Shown: positions 6,887 through 14,647 of the stretch, one piece after another
How positions within the stretch are numbered: the stretch's first letter is position 1
How the letters are laid out: the number at the start of each line of letters is the position of its first letter
From: an uncultured Oscillospiraceae bacterium
GTDB taxonomy: Bacteria > Bacillota > Clostridia > Oscillospirales > Acutalibacteraceae
NCBI GenBank assembly: GCA_900548085.1
Contig: URJF01000007.1
Location: 1-24,987, forward strand
Reading direction: 5' to 3'
DNA: 24,987 nt
Position numbers and translations under genes: made by a program
Notes under the pieces: model-generated
Seen by the model: the letters and a program-made list of their open reading frames with translations, nothing else
Told to the model about the DNA's origin: nothing
Database searches by the model: none

Positions 6887-8095
6887 ATGGAGATTTTACA
6901 GGGCGTATGGGCTGTAATCAAGAGCATCTTGATTAACAGCGGCTATGCGTATTTCTTTACGGCAGACGGTGGTTGGAAAAACCTCGTTATGCTTTTGGTA
7001 GCATTCTTCTTCTTATGGCTCGGTATCAAAAAGGGCTTTGAGCCTTTGCTTATGATACCTATTGCATTCGGTATGCTACTGGCAAATTTGCCCGGCGCAA
7101 ACCTGGCAGTTCAATATCACGACCTACAGGGATTCTTCGATTTGCTTAAGGGCAGAGGTGAATTTGTAGGTTGCACACCGGGACTTATGGACTTCCTTTA
7201 CTTCGGTGTAAAAGCGGGAATTTATCCTCCGCTTATCTTCCTCGGTATCGGTGCAATGACAGATTTCACATCACTTATTGCTAATCCGAGTTCATTCATT
7301 TTAGGTGCGGCAGCACAGCTTGGTATCTTTGCAGCATATGTTCTTGCTATCGTATTGGGCTTCAATCCGCAGCAGGCAGGCTCTATCGGTATAATCGGTG
7401 GTGCAGACGGACCTACAGCTATTTTTGTTACATCAAAATTGGCGCCGCAAATGCTGGGTACCATCGCAGTAGCAGCATACTCATATATGGCTCTTGTTCC
7501 GGTTATTCAGCCGCCTATCATGAGAGTACTCACTACTAAGAAAGAGCGTAGCGTAGTTATGGGCAATCTTCGTCCCGTATCAAAGCTCGAAAAGATTTTG
7601 TTCCCTATTATGGTAACAGTTATCGTATCACTTCTTCTGCCGGACGCTGCATCATTGGTAGGTATGCTTATGCTCGGTAACCTGCTCAAAGAAAGCGGCA
7701 GAACAGAGCGTATCGCAAAGGCAGCTCAGAACGAGCTTATGAATATCGTTACTATCCTGCTTGGACTTTCTGTAGGTGCAACAACATCTGCACAGTCCTT
7801 CCTAAAGGCAGATACACTTAAGGTTGTATTACTTGGACTTATCGCATTTTCGTTCGGTACAATCGGCGGTGTACTCTTTGGTAAACTTATGTATGTATTC
7901 ACCAAGGGCAAGGTTAATCCGCTTATCGGTTCGGCAGGCGTTTCCGCTGTGCCTATGGCAGCCAGAGTTTCACAAAAAGAAGGACAGAGAGAAAATCCGT
8001 CGAACTTCCTTCTTATGCACGCAATGGGACCGAACGTTTCGGGCGTTATCGGCTCTGCCGTTGCAGCAGGTATTTTGTTGACTCTCCTTAAGTAA
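6887..8095 (+). CDS. beta subunit of Na+-translocating decarboxylase (OadB/MmdB/GcdB family)
   Basis: The beta subunit decarboxylates carboxybiotin and couples this to export of Na+ across the membrane. The 402-aa multi-spanning protein carries the hallmark GGADGPTAIFVTSKLAP near residue 170 (the Asp essential in Klebsiella OadB) and the C-terminal GPNVSGVIGSAVAAG with its conserved Asn and Ser. The SD AGGAGG lies just before ATG 6887. The pair oadG-oadB stands alone: no alpha (carboxyltransferase) gene and no biotin-carrier AMKM motif is present in the window, so the soluble subunits must be encoded elsewhere. The substrate specificity lies in the missing alpha subunit and cannot be given. 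Confidence 0.93.
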   Translation: MEILQGVWAVIKSILINSGYAYFFTADGGWKNLVMLLVAFFFLWLGIKKGFEPLLMIPIAFGMLLANLPGANLAVQYHDLQGFFDLLKGRGEFVGCTPGLMDFLYFGVKAGIYPPLIFLGIGAMTDFTSLIANPSSFILGAAAQLGIFAAYVLAIVLGFNPQQAGSIGIIGGADGPTAIFVTSKLAPQMLGTIAVAAYSYMALVPVIQPPIMRVLTTKKERSVVMGNLRPVSKLEKILFPIMVTVIVSLLLPDAASLVGMLMLGNLLKESGRTERIAKAAQNELMNIVTILLGLSVGATTSAQSFLKADTLKVVLLGLIAFSFGTIGGVLFGKLMYVFTKGKVNPLIGSAGVSAVPMAARVSQKEGQRENPSNFLLMHAMGPNVSGVIGSAVAAGILLTLLK

Positions 8096-8119
8096 ACGAA
8101 AGTTAAAATAAACTTAATT

Positions 8120-8148
8120 GGGCAGATAGTATTATCTGCCCTTTTTTT
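8120..8148 (+). terminator. intrinsic terminator after oadB, abutting the pcrA RBS
   Basis: A perfect 9-bp stem GGGCAGATA/TATCTGCCC with a GTAT loop (8120-8141) is followed by seven T (8142-8148). The pcrA SD (GAGGT) begins at 8149, so no room remains for a separate promoter after the terminator. A weak promoter (TTAAAA 8103-8108, N18, TAGTAT 8127-8132) would start inside the hairpin. Confidence 0.9.
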
Positions 8149-8159
8149 GAGGTAATATA

Positions 8160-10433
8160 ATGAACAAAGACGCAGTAAAACCTAATCCTGAACAGCAAAA
8201 GGTTATTGATACCGTAGACGGTCCTGTCCTCGTTGTGGCAGGCGCCGGCACGGGAAAGACCGCTACTATAGTAAAGAGAATAGAACATATTATTGCCGAC
8301 GGCTATGCTCTCCCATGGCAAGTACTTGCCATCACCTTCACTAACAAAGCGGCAGGCGAGCTTAAGGAAAGACTGATGAATACTATCGGTACTGAGGCTA
8401 ACGAGATTTGGGCGGCTACATTTCACTCTATGTGTGCCCGTATGCTCAGACGCTTTGCAGACAGATTAGGTTACACGCAGCATTTTACCATCTATGATAC
8501 AGACGACCAAAAGCGTGTTATGAAAAGAGTACAAAAATCTCTCGGAATTGAGGACAAATATCTCAATCATCGCAGCATTTTGGCAGAAATCAGTAATGCA
8601 AAGGACAGCCTTATCGGTCCACAGGAATATCGTGCAACTAATGTTAATGATTTTAGAAAAGCAAAGATTGGTCAGTGTTATGAGGAGTACCAAAAGGAAT
8701 TGCTGCGATCTGACGCAATGGATTTTGACGATATGATTTTCAATACGGTACAACTTTTGCAAGACAATGAGGATGTGCTGAACTTGTACCAAAATCAGTT
8801 TAAGTACATAATTGTGGACGAGTATCAGGACACCAGCTACGCACAGTATGTGCTGACATATCTCCTTGCAGGCGGTCACCATAATATCTGTGTAGTAGGT
8901 GATGATGACCAAAGTATCTATCGCTTCAGAGGTGCTACGATCGAGAATATTATGCGCTTTAAGGAGAGATATGAGGACGAGGGACTTAAGGTTATTCAGC
9001 TGCAGCTTGCAGAAAACTATCGTTCTATGCAGAATATTCTTGATGCAGCCAATTCGGTAATCTCCAACAACAAAACCCGTTTGGCAGACAAGAGGCTTCG
9101 CTCCTATTCGGGCAGTGCAGGCGAAAAGGTTACGCTGTATACCGGCAATAACGAAATGGACGAGGCTCAGTTTATTATTGATGAAATCAATGAGAGCGTC
9201 CGCAGCGGCAGGTCATACAGAGATCACGCTGTGCTGTATCGTATGAATGCGCAGTCCCGTAATATAGAAATTATGATGGCTAAGTCCGGTATATCGTATA
9301 AGATTATTGGCGGTAACCGTTTCTTTGACCGCAAGGAAATTAAGGACATTGTTTCTTATTTTGCGGTTATTAACAATCCTGCCGACAATGTCAGACTTCA
9401 GCGTATAATCAATACTCCAAAGCGTGGCATAGGCGATACTATGTTCAACTATGTTTTGGAAATTGCAGCAGCTAATCATATGACGGCTTTTGAGGTTTGT
9501 GAGTGCGCCGATGAGTTTTCAAAGACTTCACGATCCGCTAATAAGCTAAAGCAGTTCTGTGCTATGATTAGGGAGTTTCAAAAAGACCTTGAGGACGGAA
9601 TGAGTGTAAACGATTTGCTGCAGGAAATTTTGGACAAGACAGCATATTTTCAGTATCTCGAAGAAGACGATCCGACTCGTTCCGATGACAGAAAGAACAA
9701 TGTTCAGGAGCTTTCCTCTATGTTTGTAAAATATCAGGAGGAGGATGAAGACTTTTCGCTCCAGGACTTTTTAGAGGATGTTGCTCTCGTAAGCGATATC
9801 GACTCCTACAATGAGGACGATGACTCCGTCGTGCTTATGACTCTCCATTCAGCTAAAGGCTTGGAGTTCCCCGTGGTATTCATTCCCGGTATGGAGGAGG
9901 GCATATTTCCCGGCAACCAGAGCCTCTACAGTGAGGAGGATTTGGAGGAGGAGCGCCGTCTCGCCTATGTGGGTATAACTCGTGCAAAAGAAAAGCTGTA
10001 TCTTATCCATGCCCGTCAGCGTATGCTCTATGGTACTACTAACCGAAACAATCCGTCACGCTTTCTGAGAGAACTGCCTACAGATGTTATCGAGGACAGA
10101 ACAGTGCAGAACACCGGATTTTCTTTTGGCTCTGCCAATTACGGCGGCAGCGCTTTCGGCTCACCGAAGAAACCGCATAAGTATTCCACTGCTACTCCTA
10201 TCGGCAGTGCAAAACAGAGTAGCTCTGCTTCGCATCAATTCGGTCAGGTTTCGTCAAAACCGGTCAGCCATGCATCATATAATGTGGGCGATACCGTAAG
10301 GCATAAGTCATTCGGAACCGGAGTTGTGCTCAGCACACAGCCAATGGGCGGCGATGTATTGTTAGAGGTTGCCTTTGACAAAGCAGGCACAAAAAAATTA
10401 ATGGCAAACTTCGCAAAACTCGAAAAAATGTAA
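8160..10433 (+). CDS. pcrA: PcrA/UvrD-type superfamily 1 DNA helicase
   Basis: An ATP-dependent 3'-5' helicase used in DNA repair, in clearing RecA filaments and in rolling-circle replication. The 757-aa length matches PcrA. Walker A is AGAGTGKT (residues 26-33). The DEAD-like motif II appears as VDEYQDTS and motif III as DDDQSIYRFRGA. Motif V is TLHSAKGLEFPVV and motif VI is RRLAYVGITRAKEKL. A Ser/Gly-rich linker of about 60 residues leads to a C-terminal Tudor-like domain (GDTVRHKSFGTGVV to the end), which in PcrA binds RNA polymerase. The ATG at 8160 has GAGGT upstream. It is complete, with no missing motif. Transcription must come from read-through of the terminator at 8120 or from a promoter overlapping it. 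Confidence 0.97.
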   Translation: MNKDAVKPNPEQQKVIDTVDGPVLVVAGAGTGKTATIVKRIEHIIADGYALPWQVLAITFTNKAAGELKERLMNTIGTEANEIWAATFHSMCARMLRRFADRLGYTQHFTIYDTDDQKRVMKRVQKSLGIEDKYLNHRSILAEISNAKDSLIGPQEYRATNVNDFRKAKIGQCYEEYQKELLRSDAMDFDDMIFNTVQLLQDNEDVLNLYQNQFKYIIVDEYQDTSYAQYVLTYLLAGGHHNICVVGDDDQSIYRFRGATIENIMRFKERYEDEGLKVIQLQLAENYRSMQNILDAANSVISNNKTRLADKRLRSYSGSAGEKVTLYTGNNEMDEAQFIIDEINESVRSGRSYRDHAVLYRMNAQSRNIEIMMAKSGISYKIIGGNRFFDRKEIKDIVSYFAVINNPADNVRLQRIINTPKRGIGDTMFNYVLEIAAANHMTAFEVCECADEFSKTSRSANKLKQFCAMIREFQKDLEDGMSVNDLLQEILDKTAYFQYLEEDDPTRSDDRKNNVQELSSMFVKYQEEDEDFSLQDFLEDVALVSDIDSYNEDDDSVVLMTLHSAKGLEFPVVFIPGMEEGIFPGNQSLYSEEDLEEERRLAYVGITRAKEKLYLIHARQRMLYGTTNRNNPSRFLRELPTDVIEDRTVQNTGFSFGSANYGGSAFGSPKKPHKYSTATPIGSAKQSSSASHQFGQVSSKPVSHASYNVGDTVRHKSFGTGVVLSTQPMGGDVLLEVAFDKAGTKKLMANFAKLEKM

Positions 10434-10455
10434 CATCATCTCATTTTGTTTTAGC

Positions 10456-10482
10456 ACAAAACGGGGGCTCCTTCATAGAATA
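10456..10482 (+). promoter_or_regulatory. candidate promoter inside the 5' arm of the hairpin (sigma-K-like pattern)
   Basis: The sequence cACa (10455-10458), 16 nt, then CATAgaaTA (10474-10482) fits the Bacillus sigma-K pattern AC-N16-CATAnnnTA. A sigma-A style -10, TAGAAT (10476-10481), overlaps it but lacks a good -35. A start near 10489 would fall in the hairpin loop, so the transcript would lack the 5' arm and leave the SD free. The pattern is short, so chance is possible. Confidence 0.35.
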
Positions 10483-10531
10483 TACAGAAGTTAGAAGATT
10501 CGGCTTCAATATTCTGTGAAGGAGTTTTTTT
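10468..10531 (+). terminator. terminator-like hairpin whose 3' arm is the RBS of the next gene
   Basis: A 16-bp stem (10468-10483 with 10509-10524, one G-U pair) encloses a 25-nt loop and is followed by seven T (10525-10531). The ATG of the cysteine-rich gene comes directly after the T run, and the SD GAAGGAG (10518-10524) is the end of the 3' arm. It would terminate pcrA transcripts and bury the RBS in read-through RNA. A smaller hairpin (TTTTGT/ACAAAA, 10444-10461) precedes it. Confidence 0.8.
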
Positions 10532-11344
10532 ATGGCTGATAATCCAATTATCAACAACTGTGAAAGACGGATAAATGAGGCAGTATGTATAGATACCAAG
10601 CGAATTTATGACTCTTGTGTAAGCAAAGACTGTCTGGAGGATTTAAGAGTTACATTTTTTGGATTGTCACAGCGTTTGATAGACGAGGCTGTGACGGTAA
10701 AGTGCCGTGACTGCTGTATTTCGGCAGTTAGCATTGATGTGGAGGAGGTTCCTTTTAATCGAGGATTTTACAGCGTAGACATTACATTCTACTTCCAACT
10801 CCGATTTGATACTTATTCGGCTCCCTGCACTACTCCGCAGGTGGCAGTGGGCTACACTTCTTTTGAGAAAAAATGTATTTTGTACGGCTCAGAGGGCGAT
10901 GTAAAAATCTTTACCTCAAATGTTTGCTCCGAGGAACTGGATTGCCCCGAAGCACCGCAGTACACTAACCCTGTGGCTAAGGTTCAGGCAGTCGACCCGG
11001 TAATTCTTCATACAGAAGTTGTGGACGCCTGTGATTGTCCTATTATGCCTGTGACCAGCTTTCCTCAGTCTATTCTCAACGCAAATGCGGATATGCAAAT
11101 TCCTGTAAACTATAACAAAACAGTTTTGGTTACACTCGGATTGTTCTCAATCGTGCAGATGGAGAGAGATGTACAGATGATGATTCCGGCATATGATTTT
11201 TGTATTCCTGACAGAGAGTGCAACTGCTCTACCCAAAATCCGTGTGAAACATTCCAAAACATTGAGTTCCCCGTTGACGAATTTTTCCCACCCGAAAAGA
11301 GTGAGGACGCTTGCTGCTGTGACAGTACCGATGATAAAAAGTAG
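10532..11344 (+). CDS. cysteine-rich conserved-type protein, function unknown
   Basis: A 270-aa soluble protein with 20 cysteines and no signal peptide or membrane helix. The N-terminus has the segment AVCIDTKRIYDSCVSKDCLE (residues 18-37), which I associate with uncharacterised Clostridia proteins, sometimes thought to be spore-coat-like; that link is from memory and weak. Further cysteine clusters are CRDCC (about 58-62), CDC (about 172), DRECNC (about 228-233) and a terminal ACCCD. The many Cys pairs could bind metal or form disulfide-linked assemblies. The SD lies in a hairpin directly upstream, and a sigma-K-like promoter pattern sits in that hairpin, which would fit late mother-cell expression if the organism sporulates. 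A shared terminator follows 52 nt after the stop. Confidence 0.8.
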   Translation: MADNPIINNCERRINEAVCIDTKRIYDSCVSKDCLEDLRVTFFGLSQRLIDEAVTVKCRDCCISAVSIDVEEVPFNRGFYSVDITFYFQLRFDTYSAPCTTPQVAVGYTSFEKKCILYGSEGDVKIFTSNVCSEELDCPEAPQYTNPVAKVQAVDPVILHTEVVDACDCPIMPVTSFPQSILNANADMQIPVNYNKTVLVTLGLFSIVQMERDVQMMIPAYDFCIPDRECNCSTQNPCETFQNIEFPVDEFFPPEKSEDACCCDSTDDKK

Positions 11345-11395
11345 AATTGCTGACTGAAACTTTGGCTTTGTGTTTCTTTCATTATTAACCATAAA

Positions 11396-11429
11396 AAAAC
11401 CTGCGCATACCGATGTATGTGCAGGTTTT
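11396..11429. terminator. bidirectional terminator between convergent genes
   Basis: AAAACCTGCGCATAC (11396-11410) pairs with GTATGTGCAGGTTTT (11415-11429) around a CGAT loop, with one G-U or mismatch. T runs appear on both strands. It separates the plus-strand cysteine-rich gene from the minus-strand dehydrogenase gene. Confidence 0.88.
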
Positions 11430-11446
11430 GTACTTATGTCAGGGCG

Positions 11447-12394
11447 TTAGATTTTTTCGGCTCTGTCGCTGTATTCTCTTATTACATTGCAGGTGTATGC
11501 CATCTGCTCTTTTTCCCTGTCGTTCAGCGGAAGTTCGATGATATCTTCGATACCGTTTTTGCCGATTACGCACGGAACGCCGCAGGCAACATCGTTGTAG
11601 CCATATTCGCCGCAAAGGAGAACAGATGCGGGAATAACTCTCTTTTCGTCGTGGAATATAGCTTTGACTATATCAGCCGCAGCAGCACCGATACCGAACT
11701 CTGTACTGCCTTTTCCGTTGATAATGTCGTGACCGATATTTCTTGTGCGTTCGAGTATGAAATCTTCTGTAAGATTTCCGTATTTTTCGGGTTTTTGCTC
11801 CTCTAAAGCCTTATAATTCCGGCCGCCGATTGTGAGAGTTGAAAAAGGAATAAAGCTGCTGTCGCCATGTTCACCGATTGAGCAAGTGGTTACTGACTTT
11901 CTGTCAATATTCGCAAGCTCGGATACTGTCCTTTTCAGTCTCGCTGTGTCTAAGCTCGTACCTGTAGAAAAACATCTTTCCCTCGGCATATCCAAATGTT
12001 TGCGTAGGTAGTTGCCCACAACATCGGCAGGGTTGGTTATTGATACAATAATGCCGTCAAAGCCGATAGGCTTTAGATTTTTGATAACATCTTTAAGCAT
12101 AATTACGCTGTCGTCGAGCATATCGAGTCTGGACTGACCGGGCTTACGAGCCATACCGATAGAGTTTATGATGATTTGGGCATCACGACAGTCCTCATAG
12201 TCGCCCACCTTGATTTTTGTTGTGGAGCCCAAGAACAGACAGGCATCTGCCACATCATAGCAGTTGGAAACGGCCTTTTCTTTGTCCTTGTCGATAAAGA
12301 CAATTTCGTCTGCTGTTCCCTGAAAGCACATTGCCATTGCCACATGAGAGCCTACATGACCTGCACCGATGATAACTACTTTTCTTTTTTCCAT
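11447..12394 (-). CDS. L-lactate/malate dehydrogenase family enzyme (ldh-like, Arg at substrate-specificity position)
   Basis: An NAD-dependent 2-hydroxyacid dehydrogenase of the LDH/MDH family, 315 aa. The Rossmann motif is GAGHVG (residues 10-15) and Asp35 after IVFI points to NAD. Catalytic residues are Arg89, Asp149 with Arg152 (LDTAR) and His176 (GEHGDSS), all as in lactate dehydrogenase. The mobile loop, however, reads MARKPGQSR: Arg83 stands where lactate dehydrogenases have Gln102 (NQKPGETR) and where malate dehydrogenases have Arg. The substrate is thus uncertain; malate/oxaloacetate or another bulky or acidic 2-oxo acid is possible. It is the last gene of the galM-kinase-regulator run, 16 nt after the regulator, with GAAGG as SD. 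Confidence 0.85.
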   Translation of the reverse strand: MEKRKVVIIGAGHVGSHVAMAMCFQGTADEIVFIDKDKEKAVSNCYDVADACLFLGSTTKIKVGDYEDCRDAQIIINSIGMARKPGQSRLDMLDDSVIMLKDVIKNLKPIGFDGIIVSITNPADVVGNYLRKHLDMPRERCFSTGTSLDTARLKRTVSELANIDRKSVTTCSIGEHGDSSFIPFSTLTIGGRNYKALEEQKPEKYGNLTEDFILERTRNIGHDIINGKGSTEFGIGAAAADIVKAIFHDEKRVIPASVLLCGEYGYNDVACGVPCVIGKNGIEDIIELPLNDREKEQMAYTCNVIREYSDRAEKI

Positions 12395-12410
12395 AATTGA
12401 GTACCTTCTT

Positions 12411-13100
12411 TTATTTATTAAATCTGTAGCCTCTGCCCCATACTGTATTTATGTAGTTGCAGTTTGGGTCGGCGGCGTGCAATTTGTCTCGTATTCTGTT
12501 GATATGGACAGTAACTGTGGAGGTTTCGCCCATAGAGTCGTATTTCCATATTTTATCAAATAGTTCTTCTTTGCTGAAAACAGTGTTTGGGTTTTCTGCC
12601 AGATATGTCATCAGCTCAAATTCTTTGTTCGTTAGCGGTATTTCGACATCACATACAAATACCCGTCTGCCGGTTTTGTCTATTTTTATGTTGCCCACAT
12701 TTAGATAATCGGAGTTTTCGCCATTGCCTTTCAGTCTGTCATATCTGCTGATATGAGCGGAGACACGGGCTACCAGTTCGCCGGGGCTGAACGGTTTTAC
12801 GATATAGTCGTCTGCACCGAATCCAAGACCTTTGATTTTGTCAAAGTCTGTTCCCTTTGCACTCACCATAAGTATCGGGATGTCTTTTTTGTTGCGTACC
12901 TTTCGGCATATTTCGAGTCCGTCTATTCCGGGCAGCATTATGTCCAGCAGGATAAGAGCATAGTCATTTTGGAGTGCCATCTCGAGTCCGGATACTCCGT
13001 CGTAGGCATAGTCTGTATCAAAATGATTAGCCTCGAGATAGTCTCTTTCCAATCTGAGAATGTTTTCGTCATCCTCTACGATTAGTATTTTTTTACTCAT
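12411..13100 (-). CDS. OmpR/PhoB-family response regulator
   Basis: A two-component response regulator of about 229-231 aa. The receiver domain has the acidic pair EDD near the N-terminus, phospho-acceptor Asp in LLDIMLPG (Asp55 counted from the upstream ATG) and the conserved Lys in IVKPFSPGEL (Lys104). A winged-helix DNA-binding domain fills residues 135-231 and ends with the typical NTVWGRGYRF. Two starts are possible: ATG 13106, which overlaps the kinase stop (ATGA) and is only 3 nt from the SD, or ATG 13100 with a 9-nt gap to AAGGG. I prefer 13100. It is partner to the adjacent kinase. Target genes are unknown, though the shared upstream promoter region is a candidate. Confidence 0.93.
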   Translation of the reverse strand: MSKKILIVEDDENILRLERDYLEANHFDTDYAYDGVSGLEMALQNDYALILLDIMLPGIDGLEICRKVRNKKDIPILMVSAKGTDFDKIKGLGFGADDYIVKPFSPGELVARVSAHISRYDRLKGNGENSDYLNVGNIKIDKTGRRVFVCDVEIPLTNKEFELMTYLAENPNTVFSKEELFDKIWKYDSMGETSTVTVHINRIRDKLHAADPNCNYINTVWGRGYRFNK

Positions 13101-13102
13101 AT

Positions 13103-14647
13103 TCATTTTCCCTTTTCGTTTTCGTTATGTTCGATTTTGTTTAGTGAGATAAAGATTGTGGTGCCCCTGTCAGGCTCGCTGAATGCCCAAATCTGTCCGT
13201 CATGGAGTTCTACTATTTGTTTGCATACCGAGAGACCTATGCCACTGCCCTCTCTAACTCTCGTGCGGGCTGTATCGGCACGATAAAAGGTTTCAAAAAT
13301 GTGTGAAAGATTTTTTTGGTCAATTCCTATTCCGTTATCCTTTATAGAAATGATGACGGATTTTTTGTAATTTTCGAGAGACAGCAGTATTTCGCCGGCT
13401 ATATTCTTCTTTGCATATTTCACGGAGTTCGACACAATGTTGGACAGCACTCGCACAAAGCGGTCGCAGTCCAACATAACCTCTATATCCGTATCATTCG
13501 GCAGTTCATATTTTAGCTTAAAGCCGCTTTTTTCTAACTGAAATGCAGTTTCTTCGGCATAGTCACGCAAAAATGCAACTATGTTTATCGGCTCCATATT
13601 CAGCTCGATGTTGCCTGTTTCCAATCGGGAGAGGGACAGTAGCTCGTCGAGCAGCTTTTCCATATCCAAAGCGGAAGAATATATGGTTTGTAGGTATCTC
13701 TCTTGCTTTTCGGGAGTGTTGGCTATGCCGTCACGAATGCCCTCCACATATCCTTTTATCGAGGTCAAAGGTGTACGCAAGTCGTGGGCTACGCCGTTTA
13801 TTACCTGCTGTCTGCTTTCTTCAATACTGTTTTGGGTGTCGATTGATTTTTTTAGCTGCCGTGCCATATCGTTGAATGCCGACACGGTAGTGCCTATTTC
13901 GTTTGTGCTCTCGTAGTCTATTGTATGGTCCAAATTTCCGTTGGCAATTTCGTTAGCACCCTCCGACAGTTCTTTCAGCGGTTTGGTGATAGTTCGTGAG
14001 GTAATGCAGGACAAAAGTATAATCGACAGCACAAATATCAGCGCTATTACTAAAAACAGAATACCTGTTCTGCCGATAATCATGGAATAAAAGTTTTGCC
14101 TCGAGGATTTTGAGGTGGCATCTTTTACGGAATATGTACGATTGACTATCAGTATCGTATAGGTGTCTCTGTTTTTCTTTGCGTGGCTGACGATTACAAG
14201 CCCGTTTTCGCCGAAATAATTTATATTCTCGCCGTTATTATTTAATTCTACGATTGACTGGGCGGCTTCTATTATGCCCTTTGAATTTTTTGAGGAATAA
14301 AATTCTTTTCCGTTGTGCTCAATGTATATCATAGAGCCTAAAGATTCTAAGGGGGAGGTGAATTCCGACAGCATTTCTTTTTTGTGGCTGTCTGTGTCGG
14401 AAGAAATCAACTCGTCGCCGATGCTGGATATTGTTTGGCTCCACTGAACCTGGTTCAGCATTGAGTAGCTGTTTGTGGTGACGGTAGTGAAATTGAATAC
14501 CGATGCCGCATTGTATAGTATTACGGAACTGAATATCAGCAGTACGAGCACAGGTATAACTATGGACATTACGGTAGATATAGTCAGTCGTGTGCTGACC
14601 TTTAGGTTGTTGGAGCTGTGACTCTTTTTTGATTTTTCTTTGCTCAT
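13103..14647 (-). CDS. sensor histidine kinase with extracellular domain and HAMP
   Basis: A 514-aa membrane sensor kinase. TM1 is at about residues 23-46 and TM2 at about 193-214, enclosing an extracytoplasmic domain of about 145 residues. HAMP follows (about 215-268). HisKA carries His288 in GVAHDLRTPLTSIKGY. The ATPase domain has the N box (NIVSNSVKYA, about 403-412), G1 (IKDNGIGI) and G2 (GSGIGLSVC). All catalytic motifs are intact. The start ATG shares one base with the galM stop (TAATG) and the stop overlaps the regulator start (ATGA), so translation of the three genes is coupled. The signal is unknown. The coupling to galM suggests, as inference only, a sugar or sugar-metabolism cue. 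Confidence 0.95.
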   Translation of the reverse strand: MSKEKSKKSHSSNNLKVSTRLTISTVMSIVIPVLVLLIFSSVILYNAASVFNFTTVTTNSYSMLNQVQWSQTISSIGDELISSDTDSHKKEMLSEFTSPLESLGSMIYIEHNGKEFYSSKNSKGIIEAAQSIVELNNNGENINYFGENGLVIVSHAKKNRDTYTILIVNRTYSVKDATSKSSRQNFYSMIIGRTGILFLVIALIFVLSIILLSCITSRTITKPLKELSEGANEIANGNLDHTIDYESTNEIGTTVSAFNDMARQLKKSIDTQNSIEESRQQVINGVAHDLRTPLTSIKGYVEGIRDGIANTPEKQERYLQTIYSSALDMEKLLDELLSLSRLETGNIELNMEPINIVAFLRDYAEETAFQLEKSGFKLKYELPNDTDIEVMLDCDRFVRVLSNIVSNSVKYAKKNIAGEILLSLENYKKSVIISIKDNGIGIDQKNLSHIFETFYRADTARTRVREGSGIGLSVCKQIVELHDGQIWAFSEPDRGTTIFISLNKIEHNENEKGK

